From Verrucomicrobiales bacterium (GTDB lineage: Bacteria > Verrucomicrobiota > Verrucomicrobiia > Verrucomicrobiales > DEV007): a DNA stretch of 64,000 bases. The translations under genes were made by a program, and so were the position numbers. Below are positions 51,180-60,120 of this stretch, piece by piece. Location: contig JARGPI010000025.1 in assembly GCA_029213005.1 (NCBI GenBank), positions 39,136-103,135 on the forward strand, written 5' to 3'. Each line of letters starts with the position of its first letter. Position 1 is the stretch's first letter. The notes under the pieces were generated by a model. It was given only the letters and a program-made list of their open reading frames with translations. It had not been told where the DNA came from and did no database searches.

Positions 51180-52586
51180 ATGGAGCCTCAGCTTTTCTCT
51201 TACCGACCAACCAATGACAATCGAAACGCGGTTGTTTTCATTCACGGTTTTTCGGGGAATTATCTTGATACCTGGGGAAATTTCCCCTGGATTTTAGCGA
51301 GTGACCTGTCGCTTCAGGACTATGATTTCTGGAGCCTGGGATACCCCACCTCCCGGAAGTTTGATATGGTGTTCTGGGAAGCTGATCCGAGGCTGGATGA
51401 ATTGACGGACTATCTCGGAAGCCGGTTTACGAAAGGGGAATTGTCTGATTACGAGTCTGTTTCACTGGTTTGTCACAGTATGGGTGGGCTCCTTGCTCGA
51501 CGGATGATTCTCAAATACCCTAAGATTGAATCGAAGCTGAAGAGCTTGACGATGTTCGGGACACCAAACAACGGATTGAAAAAAGCCTCGTTTATTTCAA
51601 AGCTGAAAGCTCAGGTCTCCGACATGGTCCCGGACAGTCAGTTTATCTGCTCGTTAAACAATGAGTGGAGCGAGCGATATTCCAATGGAGAAACACCCTT
51701 TTCTCTACTTTCAATCACCGGATTGTCCGATGATTTTGTTCCCAAAGAGAACTCGCATTTCAGTGGTTTCTGCGACGATCCCATTTTTGTTCAGGGCAAT
51801 CACCTGTCGATGGTGAAGCCGGCAACCCATAATTGTGAGTCGGTTAAAATCTTTAAGAATGTCCTCGAGCAGGATATGACTTTGCAACAGGCTCAAGTTC
51901 GCCAGATGTCGATTGCCGACGAGGCTTTGACTACGGATCACTTCGAATTCGAGATCAGCCAGATTACGGGTAAAGAACCCGATTTTGTGAAACGTGTGGT
52001 CAAATTGGCCTTGGAAATAGAAGCCGCCGGGCACAGTGAAAGAGCGCTGCAATTCCTGAAAGAATGGAAATCTCACCATACCGATATTCAGGGCACCTAC
52101 GCAGGGCGGCTCAAAAGGCGTTGGCAGGTGTTTAACGATATAAACGATGCGATCGAAGCGTTGGATAACTACAAACAAGCGCTCGAAATATCTCTGACCA
52201 ATGATGATGCGGATCAGGTTTACTACCACGCGATCAATGTCGCATTTATGTATTTTGTGACCCGCCTGAGTGGTCTCGATGAGTCCCTGGAGCAGGCTCA
52301 GATTTACGCCAGACAAGCCAACGAATACAGCCGGAAAACGGATACCAATTATTGGAATATGGCAACATTGGCAGAGTCGTATCTGTATTTTGAGCAGACC
52401 GAAGAAGCCATCACCTGCTATAAAATGGCCCTGTCGCAAAAGCCGAAAGCGGATCAGCGGATGTTGGAGTCAACCGGTCAGCAAGCCTATTTTATTGTAG
52501 AGGAATTCGCGAAAAGAGGGCGCTCCCTCGAAGGTTTCATCAACCGCCTGGTCGATCTGTCTGCCGACCGGATAAAGAGTGCTTAA
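51180..52586 (+). CDS. Alpha/beta hydrolase with C-terminal TPR-like helices
   Basis: A 468-residue protein without signal peptide. The N-terminal half is an alpha/beta hydrolase: oxyanion strand AVVFIHGFSGNYLDTWG, nucleophile Ser in LVCHSMGGLLARR, and the LTMFGTPNNGLKKA segment typical of lipase-like DUF676 proteins. The C-terminal half is all-helical with TPR-like repeats (DQVYYHAINVAFMYFV, NYWNMATLAESYLYFEQTEE and AITCYKMALSQKP). The first ATG in frame is 51180; an in-frame GTG at 51096 lies against a repeat element. Such fusions resemble effectors of regulated hydrolase systems, but the substrate is unknown. Confidence 0.82.
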   Translation: MEPQLFSYRPTNDNRNAVVFIHGFSGNYLDTWGNFPWILASDLSLQDYDFWSLGYPTSRKFDMVFWEADPRLDELTDYLGSRFTKGELSDYESVSLVCHSMGGLLARRMILKYPKIESKLKSLTMFGTPNNGLKKASFISKLKAQVSDMVPDSQFICSLNNEWSERYSNGETPFSLLSITGLSDDFVPKENSHFSGFCDDPIFVQGNHLSMVKPATHNCESVKIFKNVLEQDMTLQQAQVRQMSIADEALTTDHFEFEISQITGKEPDFVKRVVKLALEIEAAGHSERALQFLKEWKSHHTDIQGTYAGRLKRRWQVFNDINDAIEALDNYKQALEISLTNDDADQVYYHAINVAFMYFVTRLSGLDESLEQAQIYARQANEYSRKTDTNYWNMATLAESYLYFEQTEEAITCYKMALSQKPKADQRMLESTGQQAYFIVEEFAKRGRSLEGFINRLVDLSADRIKSA

Positions 52587-52659
52587 CCGGCTGGTCCGGT
52601 CAGAGGAATCGTTTCTGTTTGGTTTCTATCCCCGTAAATGTCGTCTATAATGACATTTG

Positions 52660-53385
52660 ATGGGTGGTGCAAAAATCAATGCCGTTTGCCGCCGGAATAA
52701 CTCCGGCGTCCGCGTTGATGCGCTGAAGGCACTGGTGATTACCTTGTCGCTTCATGTTGCCCTCATCACAATTCTCGGGTTGGTCGTGGCCCATCAGGTG
52801 AAAAACCAAACGGTTTTGTTAGTGGCCCGCGCGGGTGGGGATGCGGATCCGGAAATCGAGACGCCGGAGCGGAGACCGGTCGTTTCTAAGCCGGTTGGTG
52901 GTGCGGTAGGCTTTGTCACGGTCGATATGGAGCCGGAATTTTCGTTCGCGGGAATGGCTCCGAAGATTCAGCCAATAACGGAGATCAAAGTCGAGGATTT
53001 CACGATTCCTGAGGGATTTTACGATTTCACCTCGCAGGACGGAGGAACGATCGATCCCGGCCCCACCAGCGAGGTATCACAGAGTGGAGAAAAGCAGCTG
53101 CAGGGTTGGACGGGGATACAGATTGCGATGGACCACCACTTCCGGCTTCCCAGAATCACTCGCGTGATTGCAGGAGGACCCGCTCATCGGGACGGGGCTC
53201 TCGGGGGCGGAAATCACGGGGACTACATCATTTCGGTCGACGGAGAGCCGACCGGCAACCGGGCTTTGGCGGAGATCCGGGATTTGATTGTGGGGCGGGC
53301 AGGTTCGGTGGTCAGTCTCGGAATTTGTCGCTATCCCGGTTCCGCCGTGACGGTCGTGTCGATCCGTCGGGGATTGCTACATTGA
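52660..53385 (+). CDS. Membrane-anchored PDZ-domain protein
   Basis: A 241-residue protein: basic N-terminus, one membrane helix (about 23-46), a Pro/Glu-rich linker and a C-terminal PDZ domain (about 145-240; LQGWTGIQIAMDHHFRLPRI, then GGPAHRDGALGGG and GDYIISVDGEPTGNRALAEI). No protease domain is present. The topology resembles TonB or GspC-like linkers, with the PDZ domain in the periplasm. The ATG at 52660 is preceded in frame by a TTG only. It ends next to a convergent esterase gene. Confidence 0.78.
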   Translation: MGGAKINAVCRRNNSGVRVDALKALVITLSLHVALITILGLVVAHQVKNQTVLLVARAGGDADPEIETPERRPVVSKPVGGAVGFVTVDMEPEFSFAGMAPKIQPITEIKVEDFTIPEGFYDFTSQDGGTIDPGPTSEVSQSGEKQLQGWTGIQIAMDHHFRLPRITRVIAGGPAHRDGALGGGNHGDYIISVDGEPTGNRALAEIRDLIVGRAGSVVSLGICRYPGSAVTVVSIRRGLLH

Positions 53386-54267
53386 TCAAAGCACTTTCCG
53401 GAAATATTCCACCATCAAATCTTCGGCGTTGGGTGGGCCGCCGTGCCCTCCGGTTTCCGTGATTTTGATTTCCGGGCGGAGTTTGGCTTTGAGCATCGCG
53501 TCGTGCATGTTTTGAGCCTGGAGCCATGGAACGACTGGATCATTTCGGCTCTGGAGAAATAATATCGGAGGATCGTTCGGAGATATCGAATTGATGGCTG
53601 AAGCACTGATCCATTCCTTATCGGTCTGTGAGAAAGGGGTTCCGATCCATTCGCCGTTGGATACCAGTTTTTTCGCCAATCCCGGCTGAAGTGCTTTTTG
53701 AGTTGGATCGGAAAATCGAGCGACAAAATCGTAAATTCCGCAAATACCTACGGCAGCCTGAATTTCACTGGAAAACTCGGAGTGTTCAGTATCGGCAGCT
53801 TGTGGCGTATCGTCTCCCGACACGGCATGCATGACGGCCAGAGTGCCGCCCGCAGACCGCCCCATAGCGCCGATACGCTTCGGATCAATGCCATAGTTGC
53901 CACTGATTTTTCGCAGATACCGAACGGCGGTTTTGGTATCGGCGACGGTGGTTTGCCAGGTATTTTCGGGGCGTCCTCGATAGGCAATGGTTGCGGCGGC
54001 AAATCCGTTTTCGGCGAAGTGCCGGGCGAAATTTCGGAAACCTTTGCCGTTGCGTGCCATAAATCCGCCTCCCTGAATCACCACGATACAGGGAACGGGT
54101 TGGGTCGTCGCTGCAGAGGGAAGATACAGATCCAGTTTCAACCACTTGTCTTTCCCGGAGTAACTGAGTCCCTCGTGCACAGTCCCGGCTTGGTCCTCCT
54201 GACTCCACGCAGCGGTGACTGCGAATACCCATAGTAACAAAGTCGAAACAAAGATTTTCCGGTTCAT
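53386..54267 (-). CDS. Secreted alpha/beta-hydrolase (esterase)
   Basis: A 293-residue exported enzyme (signal peptide about 1-22). It has the HSL/BD-FAE-like pattern: oxyanion segment CIVVIQGGGFMARNGKGFRN (Gln in place of the usual His), the nucleophile Ser in RIGAMGRSAGGTLAVM, the acid in LFLQSRNDPVVPW and the His in ITETGGHGGPP. It probably cleaves acyl or feruloyl esters on polysaccharides. Its stop directly abuts that of the PDZ-protein gene. Confidence 0.87.
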   Translation of the reverse strand: MNRKIFVSTLLLWVFAVTAAWSQEDQAGTVHEGLSYSGKDKWLKLDLYLPSAATTQPVPCIVVIQGGGFMARNGKGFRNFARHFAENGFAAATIAYRGRPENTWQTTVADTKTAVRYLRKISGNYGIDPKRIGAMGRSAGGTLAVMHAVSGDDTPQAADTEHSEFSSEIQAAVGICGIYDFVARFSDPTQKALQPGLAKKLVSNGEWIGTPFSQTDKEWISASAINSISPNDPPILFLQSRNDPVVPWLQAQNMHDAMLKAKLRPEIKITETGGHGGPPNAEDLMVEYFRKVL

Positions 54268-54450
54268 AGAATCAATAGGTTAGAGCTGTCGTTCCGGGGA
54301 GCCAGTAGAATTCGCAGCGCGATTACCTATCGAATGAAGATTGCACGATTCGGAAAGATCCTTTTTGCGATTTGCATGGGCGGTACTCTCTGCAGCGGCG
54401 TTATCCTGGTTTTTCGGGGCGGGCATGTCTTTTGCGAAAGATTGGTTACT

Positions 54451-54702
54451 ATGGCAACGAAAACAAAAGATCGCCCGTCGATCAAAAATGACGAACAGTA
54501 TGAGGCTTTGAGGGATAAAGGTATGTCGCAGGAAAAGGCTGCCCGTATCGCCAATGCCAAGTCAAAAGACATGGATTATGACTCGACTCCTTACGAAGAG
54601 CGAACCCGTGAGGAACTCTATCAAAAAGCAAAAGAGGTCGGTATCGAAGGTCGATCCAAAATGGACAAAGCCGGGTTAATCGAGGCGCTCCGGAATCACT
54701 GA
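54451..54702 (+). CDS. Small DUF7218/Rho N-terminal-like protein
   Basis: An 83-residue basic protein. It has RPSIKNDEQYEALRDKGMSQ followed by EKAARIANAKSKD, then REELYQKAKEVGIEGRSKMD followed by KAGLIEALRNH. The last part is the SAP/Rho-N helix pair, so nucleic-acid binding is likely. This family is found across soil bacteria and is often linked with stress-induced genes. The ATG at 54451 is the family start; the longer frame from 54334 has no support. Confidence 0.85.
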   Translation: MATKTKDRPSIKNDEQYEALRDKGMSQEKAARIANAKSKDMDYDSTPYEERTREELYQKAKEVGIEGRSKMDKAGLIEALRNH

Positions 54703-54706
54703 CGGG

Positions 54707-55681
54707 TCAGAACCTTCCCGGAGGGGGAGGGAATCCTTTACCCTTGCCTTTTCCTTTACCCTTCCCGTGGGGCGGGTGTCTCATTCCGCCTTCGCCGGGG
54801 TGGCCGATTACGGTGGGAGTGCCCCGAAACGCTCGGGGGACCACGGGCCATTTTTCGGTCATGAAATAGGCATAAGTTCCGCCGGGGAATTCTGGCGTCA
54901 CGCAGAACCGACCATTACACTCATCGAGGTCGCCGGAGTTTTCGATGTAGTGATAGTCTCTGACGAAAGTCCCGTCGTAGCGGCCTCCCGGGCCCTCTGG
55001 TTCGGAGGGGCGGTTGCCGGCAATGAGTTGGTAGGAAGGTTGCAGATCAACGACGCCGGAATCGGGATCTTTCGGGTTTTTGTAGCCGTAGCGCACGTAG
55101 ATAGGGAAGCCATCAGCGGCCCATCCGATCAGGGGGGAGTGGCTTCCTTCCCGATACCCGAGGCGCTTCATCAAACCGCTAGGTAAACCGTGGTAATGAT
55201 ATTTCCCGGTCGGCTGAACATGAGCGTGGTTTTCATCGAGACCCAGAGGGATTGCCGCACCGAGCGGTTCGTATTGCCAGGAGGGATTGCCTTTCCAGAA
55301 TTCACCGGCCCCCGGTTCAAAGGTGACCCCGTTCAGTGCGATACCGAAAACTTTGGGGCCGGGGCGCTGGCCATGCATATGGGTGATCCGATCCGCTACA
55401 TTGGGATGCTCCGGAATGGAAATGGTGTTCGCCTGAGCGCGGATCGCATTCGGATTACCTCGATTGGGAAACCTCCCGACGTTGTGTTCCGGGATTCCGT
55501 TCGATTTAATAACACGCTTCTCGTTTGCCGTGAAAATACTGACCTCGGATTCGACGGGAGGCCTGGAATCAGCCGATACCAGATTGAGAATTCCGGCCCT
55601 GATAGCGGTATGATAGCGCCCTTGAGCCAGAATGCTGCCCCCGGCGATGAGGGCAAAAATAAGAACGAGACGTTTTTTCAT
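54707..55681 (-). CDS. Secreted YHYH-domain protein with Gly-Lys tail
   Basis: A 324-residue exported protein (signal peptide about 1-19). The YHYH motif is in GKYHYHGLPSGLM, with GWAADGFPIYVRYGY and the FPGGTYAYFMTEKWPV segment, the core of the YHYH family. His-rich surfaces suggest metal binding. The C-terminus carries a repeated Gly-Lys run (HPPHGKGKGKGKGKGFPPP), which at DNA level is a simple sequence near 54740. The ATG at 55681 was preferred to a TTG four codons upstream. Substrate unknown. Confidence 0.87.
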   Translation of the reverse strand: MKKRLVLIFALIAGGSILAQGRYHTAIRAGILNLVSADSRPPVESEVSIFTANEKRVIKSNGIPEHNVGRFPNRGNPNAIRAQANTISIPEHPNVADRITHMHGQRPGPKVFGIALNGVTFEPGAGEFWKGNPSWQYEPLGAAIPLGLDENHAHVQPTGKYHYHGLPSGLMKRLGYREGSHSPLIGWAADGFPIYVRYGYKNPKDPDSGVVDLQPSYQLIAGNRPSEPEGPGGRYDGTFVRDYHYIENSGDLDECNGRFCVTPEFPGGTYAYFMTEKWPVVPRAFRGTPTVIGHPGEGGMRHPPHGKGKGKGKGKGFPPPPGRF

Positions 55682-55737
55682 GGTGATACTCAATCACCCT
55701 ATCATGACGGAAGAATGATAACCAAATGAGAGTTTTG

Positions 55738-56715
55738 TCATTTTCCGGGCTGCAGCGTCACCGCCACTTTTCCGCGGGCGTGGCCTTTTTCGATGTATTC
55801 CAGTGCCGCTGTGGTTTCGGCGAGAGGGTAGATTCTGTCGATTACCGGAATGATCTTTCCCGCTTCAATCGAGTCCTTCAGAAAGGTCAGATCGGCGTGA
55901 TTCGCTACCGAAAGGTATCTGCGGAGATTCTGTTTCGTAAAGGGCGAGAGGATCAGGGGCTTGAAGAGACGGATCATCATCGCCAATCCCCGTGCTCCGG
56001 TTCCGCTGTTGAGGATTAACGTCCCGTCGGATGTCAGGGCTTTTCTGCAATCCGCCAGGGAGCGGTTTTCTTTATTGTCGAGAATGACTTCGTAGGACGT
56101 TTCCTCACGAGTGAAATCGCGGCTCGTGTAGTCAATCACATGATCTGCTCCGATAGACTGAACCAGCTCAAGATTTCGACCGCTGCAGACCCCGGTGACT
56201 TTTGCCCCGAACGACTTGGCCAGTTGAATCGCGAAGGTCCCAACACCTCCGGAGGCACCATTGATGAGGACGGTTTGCCCCGCTTGCACCCCGGCAACGT
56301 CGCGGAGCGCGTGAAGCGCCGCGAGTCCTGAGGTCGGGACCGTGGCGGCCTGCTCGAAAGTGAGATTCCCTGGTTTCAAAGCAAGGGTGTCCTCTGGCGC
56401 TGTGGCATATTCAGCGCAGGCACCTTGAGTGGTACCAAAGACTTCGTCACCGGGACAGAAGCGGGACACCTTGGTACCGACTGCCTCGACAACGCCTGCG
56501 ACATCGAAGCCGGGGATGCCGGTTTTCGGTCTGAGAAAACCGGTCTCAACTCTCATGAGTCGAGGTTCCCCCCGAACGGAAAAGCAATCGCCAATGTGCA
56601 GGCCGGCGGCTTCGACCCGGATGAGAACCTCGTGATTGCCGGGCACAGGTTTGTCGATTTCACGAAGCTCGATATCCTCCAACGAGCCGTAATGTTCATG
56701 TTTCATCGCTTTCAT
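55738..56715 (-). CDS. Zinc-free MDR oxidoreductase, quinone-reductase-like
   Basis: A 325-residue medium-chain reductase: start MKAMKHEHYGSLEDIELREI, catalytic-domain GFDVAGVVEAVGTKVSRFCP and the NADP motif GASGGVGTFAIQLAKSFGAK. It ends in VIDRIYPLAETTAALEYIEK and GHARGKVAVTL. It likely reduces quinones or enals with NADPH. The longer frame to 56787 starts almost at a candidate TetR operator, which would leave no leader, so the ATG at 56715 is preferred. Divergent from a TetR-type gene, the usual arrangement of a repressor next to its target. Confidence 0.9.
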   Translation of the reverse strand: MKAMKHEHYGSLEDIELREIDKPVPGNHEVLIRVEAAGLHIGDCFSVRGEPRLMRVETGFLRPKTGIPGFDVAGVVEAVGTKVSRFCPGDEVFGTTQGACAEYATAPEDTLALKPGNLTFEQAATVPTSGLAALHALRDVAGVQAGQTVLINGASGGVGTFAIQLAKSFGAKVTGVCSGRNLELVQSIGADHVIDYTSRDFTREETSYEVILDNKENRSLADCRKALTSDGTLILNSGTGARGLAMMIRLFKPLILSPFTKQNLRRYLSVANHADLTFLKDSIEAGKIIPVIDRIYPLAETTAALEYIEKGHARGKVAVTLQPGK

Positions 56716-56804
56716 TTTTCCCGGGCTTGAGGGCGTTGTATCCTGCCTGTCACAGGTCTTTGCGATGCTTTCTTCAATCAATGACATTGTTAAAATAGTT
56801 TTTG

Positions 56805-56830
56805 TTTACGCTGTAAGCTTACGGTGTAAG
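56805..56830. promoter_or_regulatory. Tandem TetR-type operator
   Basis: Two 13-base units, TTTACGCTGTAAG and CTTACGGTGTAAG, directly adjoining, with the palindrome GTAAGCTTAC at their junction. They lie between the divergent oxidoreductase and TetR genes. This is the form of site bound by TetR regulators that repress a neighbouring reductase and often themselves. Confidence 0.8.
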
Positions 56831-56898
56831 TTTTTCCCTGCAAATCATTTTTTCGTTGTGACGGGAGGTGGGTTGTGGGCTACAGAAAACGATAGAAA

Positions 56899-57567
56899 AT
56901 GGCGAAGAAGACGGAAGACACGGCAAATGAGCGAAGGCCTTTGAGCCGGGAGCGGGTGCTGCAGGCTGCGGTGCGGCTGGCGGATGAGGTCGGAATCGAA
57001 TCTCTCTCGATGCGGAAGCTGGGGCAGGAGCTGGGAGTCGAAGCGATGTCTCTCTACCGGCACGTGGCTAATAAAGATGAGATTCTCGATGGCATTGTCG
57101 ATATTGTCGCCGGTGAAATCGAACTGCCAGCGCTTCAGGGTGACTGGAAAGCGGAGATGCGCCGTCGGGCGAATTCAGCCCATCACGTTTTAATGAGTCA
57201 TCCCTGGGCCACCATGTTGATCGTGTCGCGGGTCAATACCGGTCCGGCCATGTTGCGGTATGTGGATGCGACGATAGGCTGCCTCCGGGAAGCCGGTTTT
57301 ACCTACGCGCTGGCGGATCATGCCTGGAATGCCATCGATAGTCATATCTATGGTTTCACGCTGCAAAAATTGAATTTCCCTTTTGCTCCGGAGGAGTATG
57401 CAGAGGTTGCGAAAGCCTATATCGATCAGATACCGGTCGAGCAATACCCTTATTTGAATGGTATGTCCCGGGAGGTCATCGATGGCAAACACGATGGGCT
57501 TCAGGATTTTGCTTTCGGGCTGGATCTCCTGCTCGACGGTCTCGAATCCTGTCTGGATCGCGAGTAG
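56899..57567 (+). CDS. TetR/AcrR family transcriptional repressor
   Basis: A 222-residue regulator. The N-terminal helix-turn-helix is SRERVLQAAVRLADEVGIES, then MRKLGQELGVEAMSLYRHVA. The C-terminal domain belongs to the TetR class C-terminal group (WNAIDSHIYGFTLQKLNFPF). It likely binds the tandem site at 56805-56830 and releases it on binding an organic ligand, inducing the oxidoreductase. The stop abuts the convergent PQQ-like gene. Confidence 0.93.
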   Translation: MAKKTEDTANERRPLSRERVLQAAVRLADEVGIESLSMRKLGQELGVEAMSLYRHVANKDEILDGIVDIVAGEIELPALQGDWKAEMRRRANSAHHVLMSHPWATMLIVSRVNTGPAMLRYVDATIGCLREAGFTYALADHAWNAIDSHIYGFTLQKLNFPFAPEEYAEVAKAYIDQIPVEQYPYLNGMSREVIDGKHDGLQDFAFGLDLLLDGLESCLDRE

Positions 57568-57570
57568 GGT

Positions 57571-58836
57571 TTATTTCGAGATGCAGAACAAATGGTTTTC
57601 GCCCCGGATAAACAATTCGTTGTCTACCGGTGCCGGAGTCGCATCCACCGTTTCGCCAACGGAATTGGACGCGACGACTTCAAGGGTGTCCGCGTCTTTG
57701 ATTACCGTTGTGGTGCCACTTCTCCCGGTGATGAAGACATATCCCCCGGCTGCCACCGGTGAGGCATAGGTATTGGCAATGCCGGGAATCCGCTCCGGAC
57801 CGAACAGGGTCTTTCCGGTAGTGGCGTCGACACAGGTCACGATCCCGGTCTTTGCTTTGTAGAAATAGATTCGGTTTTCGGAAAGAAGTAGAGATCCGAT
57901 GTCCGGAGTGTCTTTTTTGATGGTCCACAAGACCTTATCAGTGCCCCCGATATGGCCCTCTCCATCCAGTCGAAACGCGCCGAGAAAAGAGCCGCGGAAA
58001 CCGCTGCCGATATAGACCACTCCGTCAGCAAAAACGGGGGAGGCAACGGGGCGTTGCGTCTGTCCTGCACAACGCCAAATTTCTTTCCCGGTCTCGAGGT
58101 CGTAGGAGCGGGCGTAGTTCTCGCCATTAGTGATGACTTGCTTTTTCCCATCGGCATCCACTACCAAAGGCGTCGCCCACGAGGTGGGTTCGTCGCGCTC
58201 GGTTTTCCAAATGATTTCGCCACTGTTTTTGTCGAGAGCGTAAATGGCGGACTGTCCTTCGTGATCCCATGGGACCAGAATTTTGCCATCAGCTATCGTC
58301 GGGGAGCTCCCTTCGCCAAAGCTGTTGCGGGTCGACATTTTTCCGAAATCCCGCTTCCATTTCAGGTCTCCTGCAAGTGTGTAGCAATAGAGTCCCTGAG
58401 ATCCGAAATGGGCATAAACGTGTTGCCCATCGGTGCAGGGCGAGGCGGATGCATAACCGTTGGTCTGGTGAGTGCCTTCGTGAGGCGCCGCTTCCACGGC
58501 GGTTTTTTCCCACTGCAATTCACCCGTCCCACGATCGAAACTGAACAGTTTGAACTGCAAATCTCTTGATCCGGATACCGGGACCGCCGAAACCACGAAG
58601 ACCTGATTTTCCCAGATCACCGGCGAGCCCGAACTGCGACCGGGAATCGCCACCTTCCATTTCACATTTTCCGTGTCGCTCCACCGGGTCGGCGGGGTGG
58701 CGCTCAGCGAGACTCCGTTTCCATTCTCGCCCCGCCAGTGTCCCCGGTTTTCACAGATGGCGTGCTGACAAACGGTCAGGATGGCGAGGATCGAGGTAAG
58801 GCTCAGGATAGGCTGCAGCGGGTTGCGTGAGATCAT
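57571..58836 (-). CDS. Secreted PQQ-binding-like beta-propeller protein
   Basis: A 421-residue exported protein (signal peptide about 1-28). The mature part repeats the quinoprotein-like blade pattern: NVKWKVAIPGRSSGSPVIWE, YALDKNSGEIIWKTERD, SYDLETGKEIWRCAG, CVDATTGKTLFGPE. Catalytic residues of PQQ dehydrogenases are not visible, so it is more likely a BamB-like or Planctomycete-type propeller. The ATG at 58836 gives a signal peptide. Function unknown; possible outer-membrane assembly or sensor role. Confidence 0.85.
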   Translation of the reverse strand: MISRNPLQPILSLTSILAILTVCQHAICENRGHWRGENGNGVSLSATPPTRWSDTENVKWKVAIPGRSSGSPVIWENQVFVVSAVPVSGSRDLQFKLFSFDRGTGELQWEKTAVEAAPHEGTHQTNGYASASPCTDGQHVYAHFGSQGLYCYTLAGDLKWKRDFGKMSTRNSFGEGSSPTIADGKILVPWDHEGQSAIYALDKNSGEIIWKTERDEPTSWATPLVVDADGKKQVITNGENYARSYDLETGKEIWRCAGQTQRPVASPVFADGVVYIGSGFRGSFLGAFRLDGEGHIGGTDKVLWTIKKDTPDIGSLLLSENRIYFYKAKTGIVTCVDATTGKTLFGPERIPGIANTYASPVAAGGYVFITGRSGTTTVIKDADTLEVVASNSVGETVDATPAPVDNELFIRGENHLFCISK

Positions 58837-58908
58837 AAAATTGTTGTGATAGAATACGGCGGAATGCCCCGACATCTTATCCGCGATTCCGGCATCAAAA
58901 ATCAAAAA

Positions 58909-60021
58909 TTACTTCTTTGCGATCAAGTGCCGGATGATGCCTGCAAACTTCTTCGGGAGATAGAGGCTGACCCACTCTCTCGATTTGTAGCGGCTGTCGA
59001 TCAATTCGCTGTCGATTCTGATCACCTTACCGAGGTCGACCACCTTGTGAGCAATTCGGTAGGAGGAATTCCCTTTCCTGCGGTTCTGAGTAAAATTATA
59101 AACGCTCCACGCATTGGTATGACCGGTTAACCAGACCGCCCGGGGTGCGTTGTTCAGCAGTTGCACCGCAACGACCTGATCGGCACCGTCGGTGACGAGG
59201 ATTAGATGGTTGAAGCCGGAAAATTGGCCGTCAATTTCGTGATAGTAAATCGTATCATGAGGAAAGCCAGAGGTGCTCACGATGTTGTTCGAGGTCATTT
59301 TGGAGGTCCCGAATTTGCTGTTGAGTAGCTCCTTTGCTTTTTCGAGATCATCCAGGTAGTTGATGCCCTGAAGCAACTCCATGGTCTCGTCTCCGGTCAT
59401 ATCAAGCCCGGGCATGACGTTGGCACCGGCGAGAAGTTTGTCCAGATCCTCTGCGGCCTTAACCCCTTTAGACATCGCGTTCTCCCAGTTCCCGTCCAGC
59501 ACAAGTCCTGCCGGCGGGGGAACAAAGGCTTCAATGATTGCAACGTCCGCAGGGATCAGAATTGTGTAGTCCAGCTCGAACGTTTGGCCGGTGTCTTTTC
59601 TGATTTCGGCCTTCCTCATTATTTTGTCCACTGAGACCAGTCTCCCGGTGAATTTTTGCCCCGCTCGATTGGTCCACTCCCGGACGATGGGCTGGCCTGC
59701 GGGAGCGTTCCCGGAAACGGGCTCGTCGGGGCGCGTCTCCATAACTTGAGGCGGTTCATCTCCCTTGAGGAACGATTCGATGACGATCACGTCGGGGACA
59801 CTCAATAGATTGAGCGGGACATCGACGATCTGCTCAGTCTTCAGTTGGATTTTCGCAACCTTAGTCGCCGGGTCGACGCTCAACAACTTCCCCTCAAAAG
59901 AAACGCCATTGAGCGTAGTCCAGTTTCTGACTTCGGCGGCTTCACAGAGAGCGGTGACCAACACAGTCAGGAGAAGAAACAGAAAGCTCGTTCCAAGAGA
60001 GTAAAAATACGACTTCATCAT
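58909..60021 (-). CDS. Secreted protein with two SHD1-like domains
   Basis: A 370-residue exported protein (signal peptide about 1-28). Two SLA1-homology-1-like segments occur: RNWTTLNGVSFEGKLLSVDP (about 32-80) and REWTNRAGQKFTGRLVSVDK (about 113-162), each ending in an I-P/V-P then (V/I)IESF or IIEAF motif. The C-terminal 200 residues are unassigned and rich in charged helices and beta strands. SHD1-like domains are frequent in Planctomycetes and Verrucomicrobia with no known function there. Confidence 0.82.
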   Translation of the reverse strand: MMKSYFYSLGTSFLFLLLTVLVTALCEAAEVRNWTTLNGVSFEGKLLSVDPATKVAKIQLKTEQIVDVPLNLLSVPDVIVIESFLKGDEPPQVMETRPDEPVSGNAPAGQPIVREWTNRAGQKFTGRLVSVDKIMRKAEIRKDTGQTFELDYTILIPADVAIIEAFVPPPAGLVLDGNWENAMSKGVKAAEDLDKLLAGANVMPGLDMTGDETMELLQGINYLDDLEKAKELLNSKFGTSKMTSNNIVSTSGFPHDTIYYHEIDGQFSGFNHLILVTDGADQVVAVQLLNNAPRAVWLTGHTNAWSVYNFTQNRRKGNSSYRIAHKVVDLGKVIRIDSELIDSRYKSREWVSLYLPKKFAGIIRHLIAKK

Positions 60022-60120
60022 TCCATCAGCAGCTGGATCAGCTAGCTTCAGTTAGCCAGTTATCGCGTTTACTGTCAAAGTGTTTTGGGTCGCGTTATTT
60101 AGGTCGCTGTAGCTCTGCGC

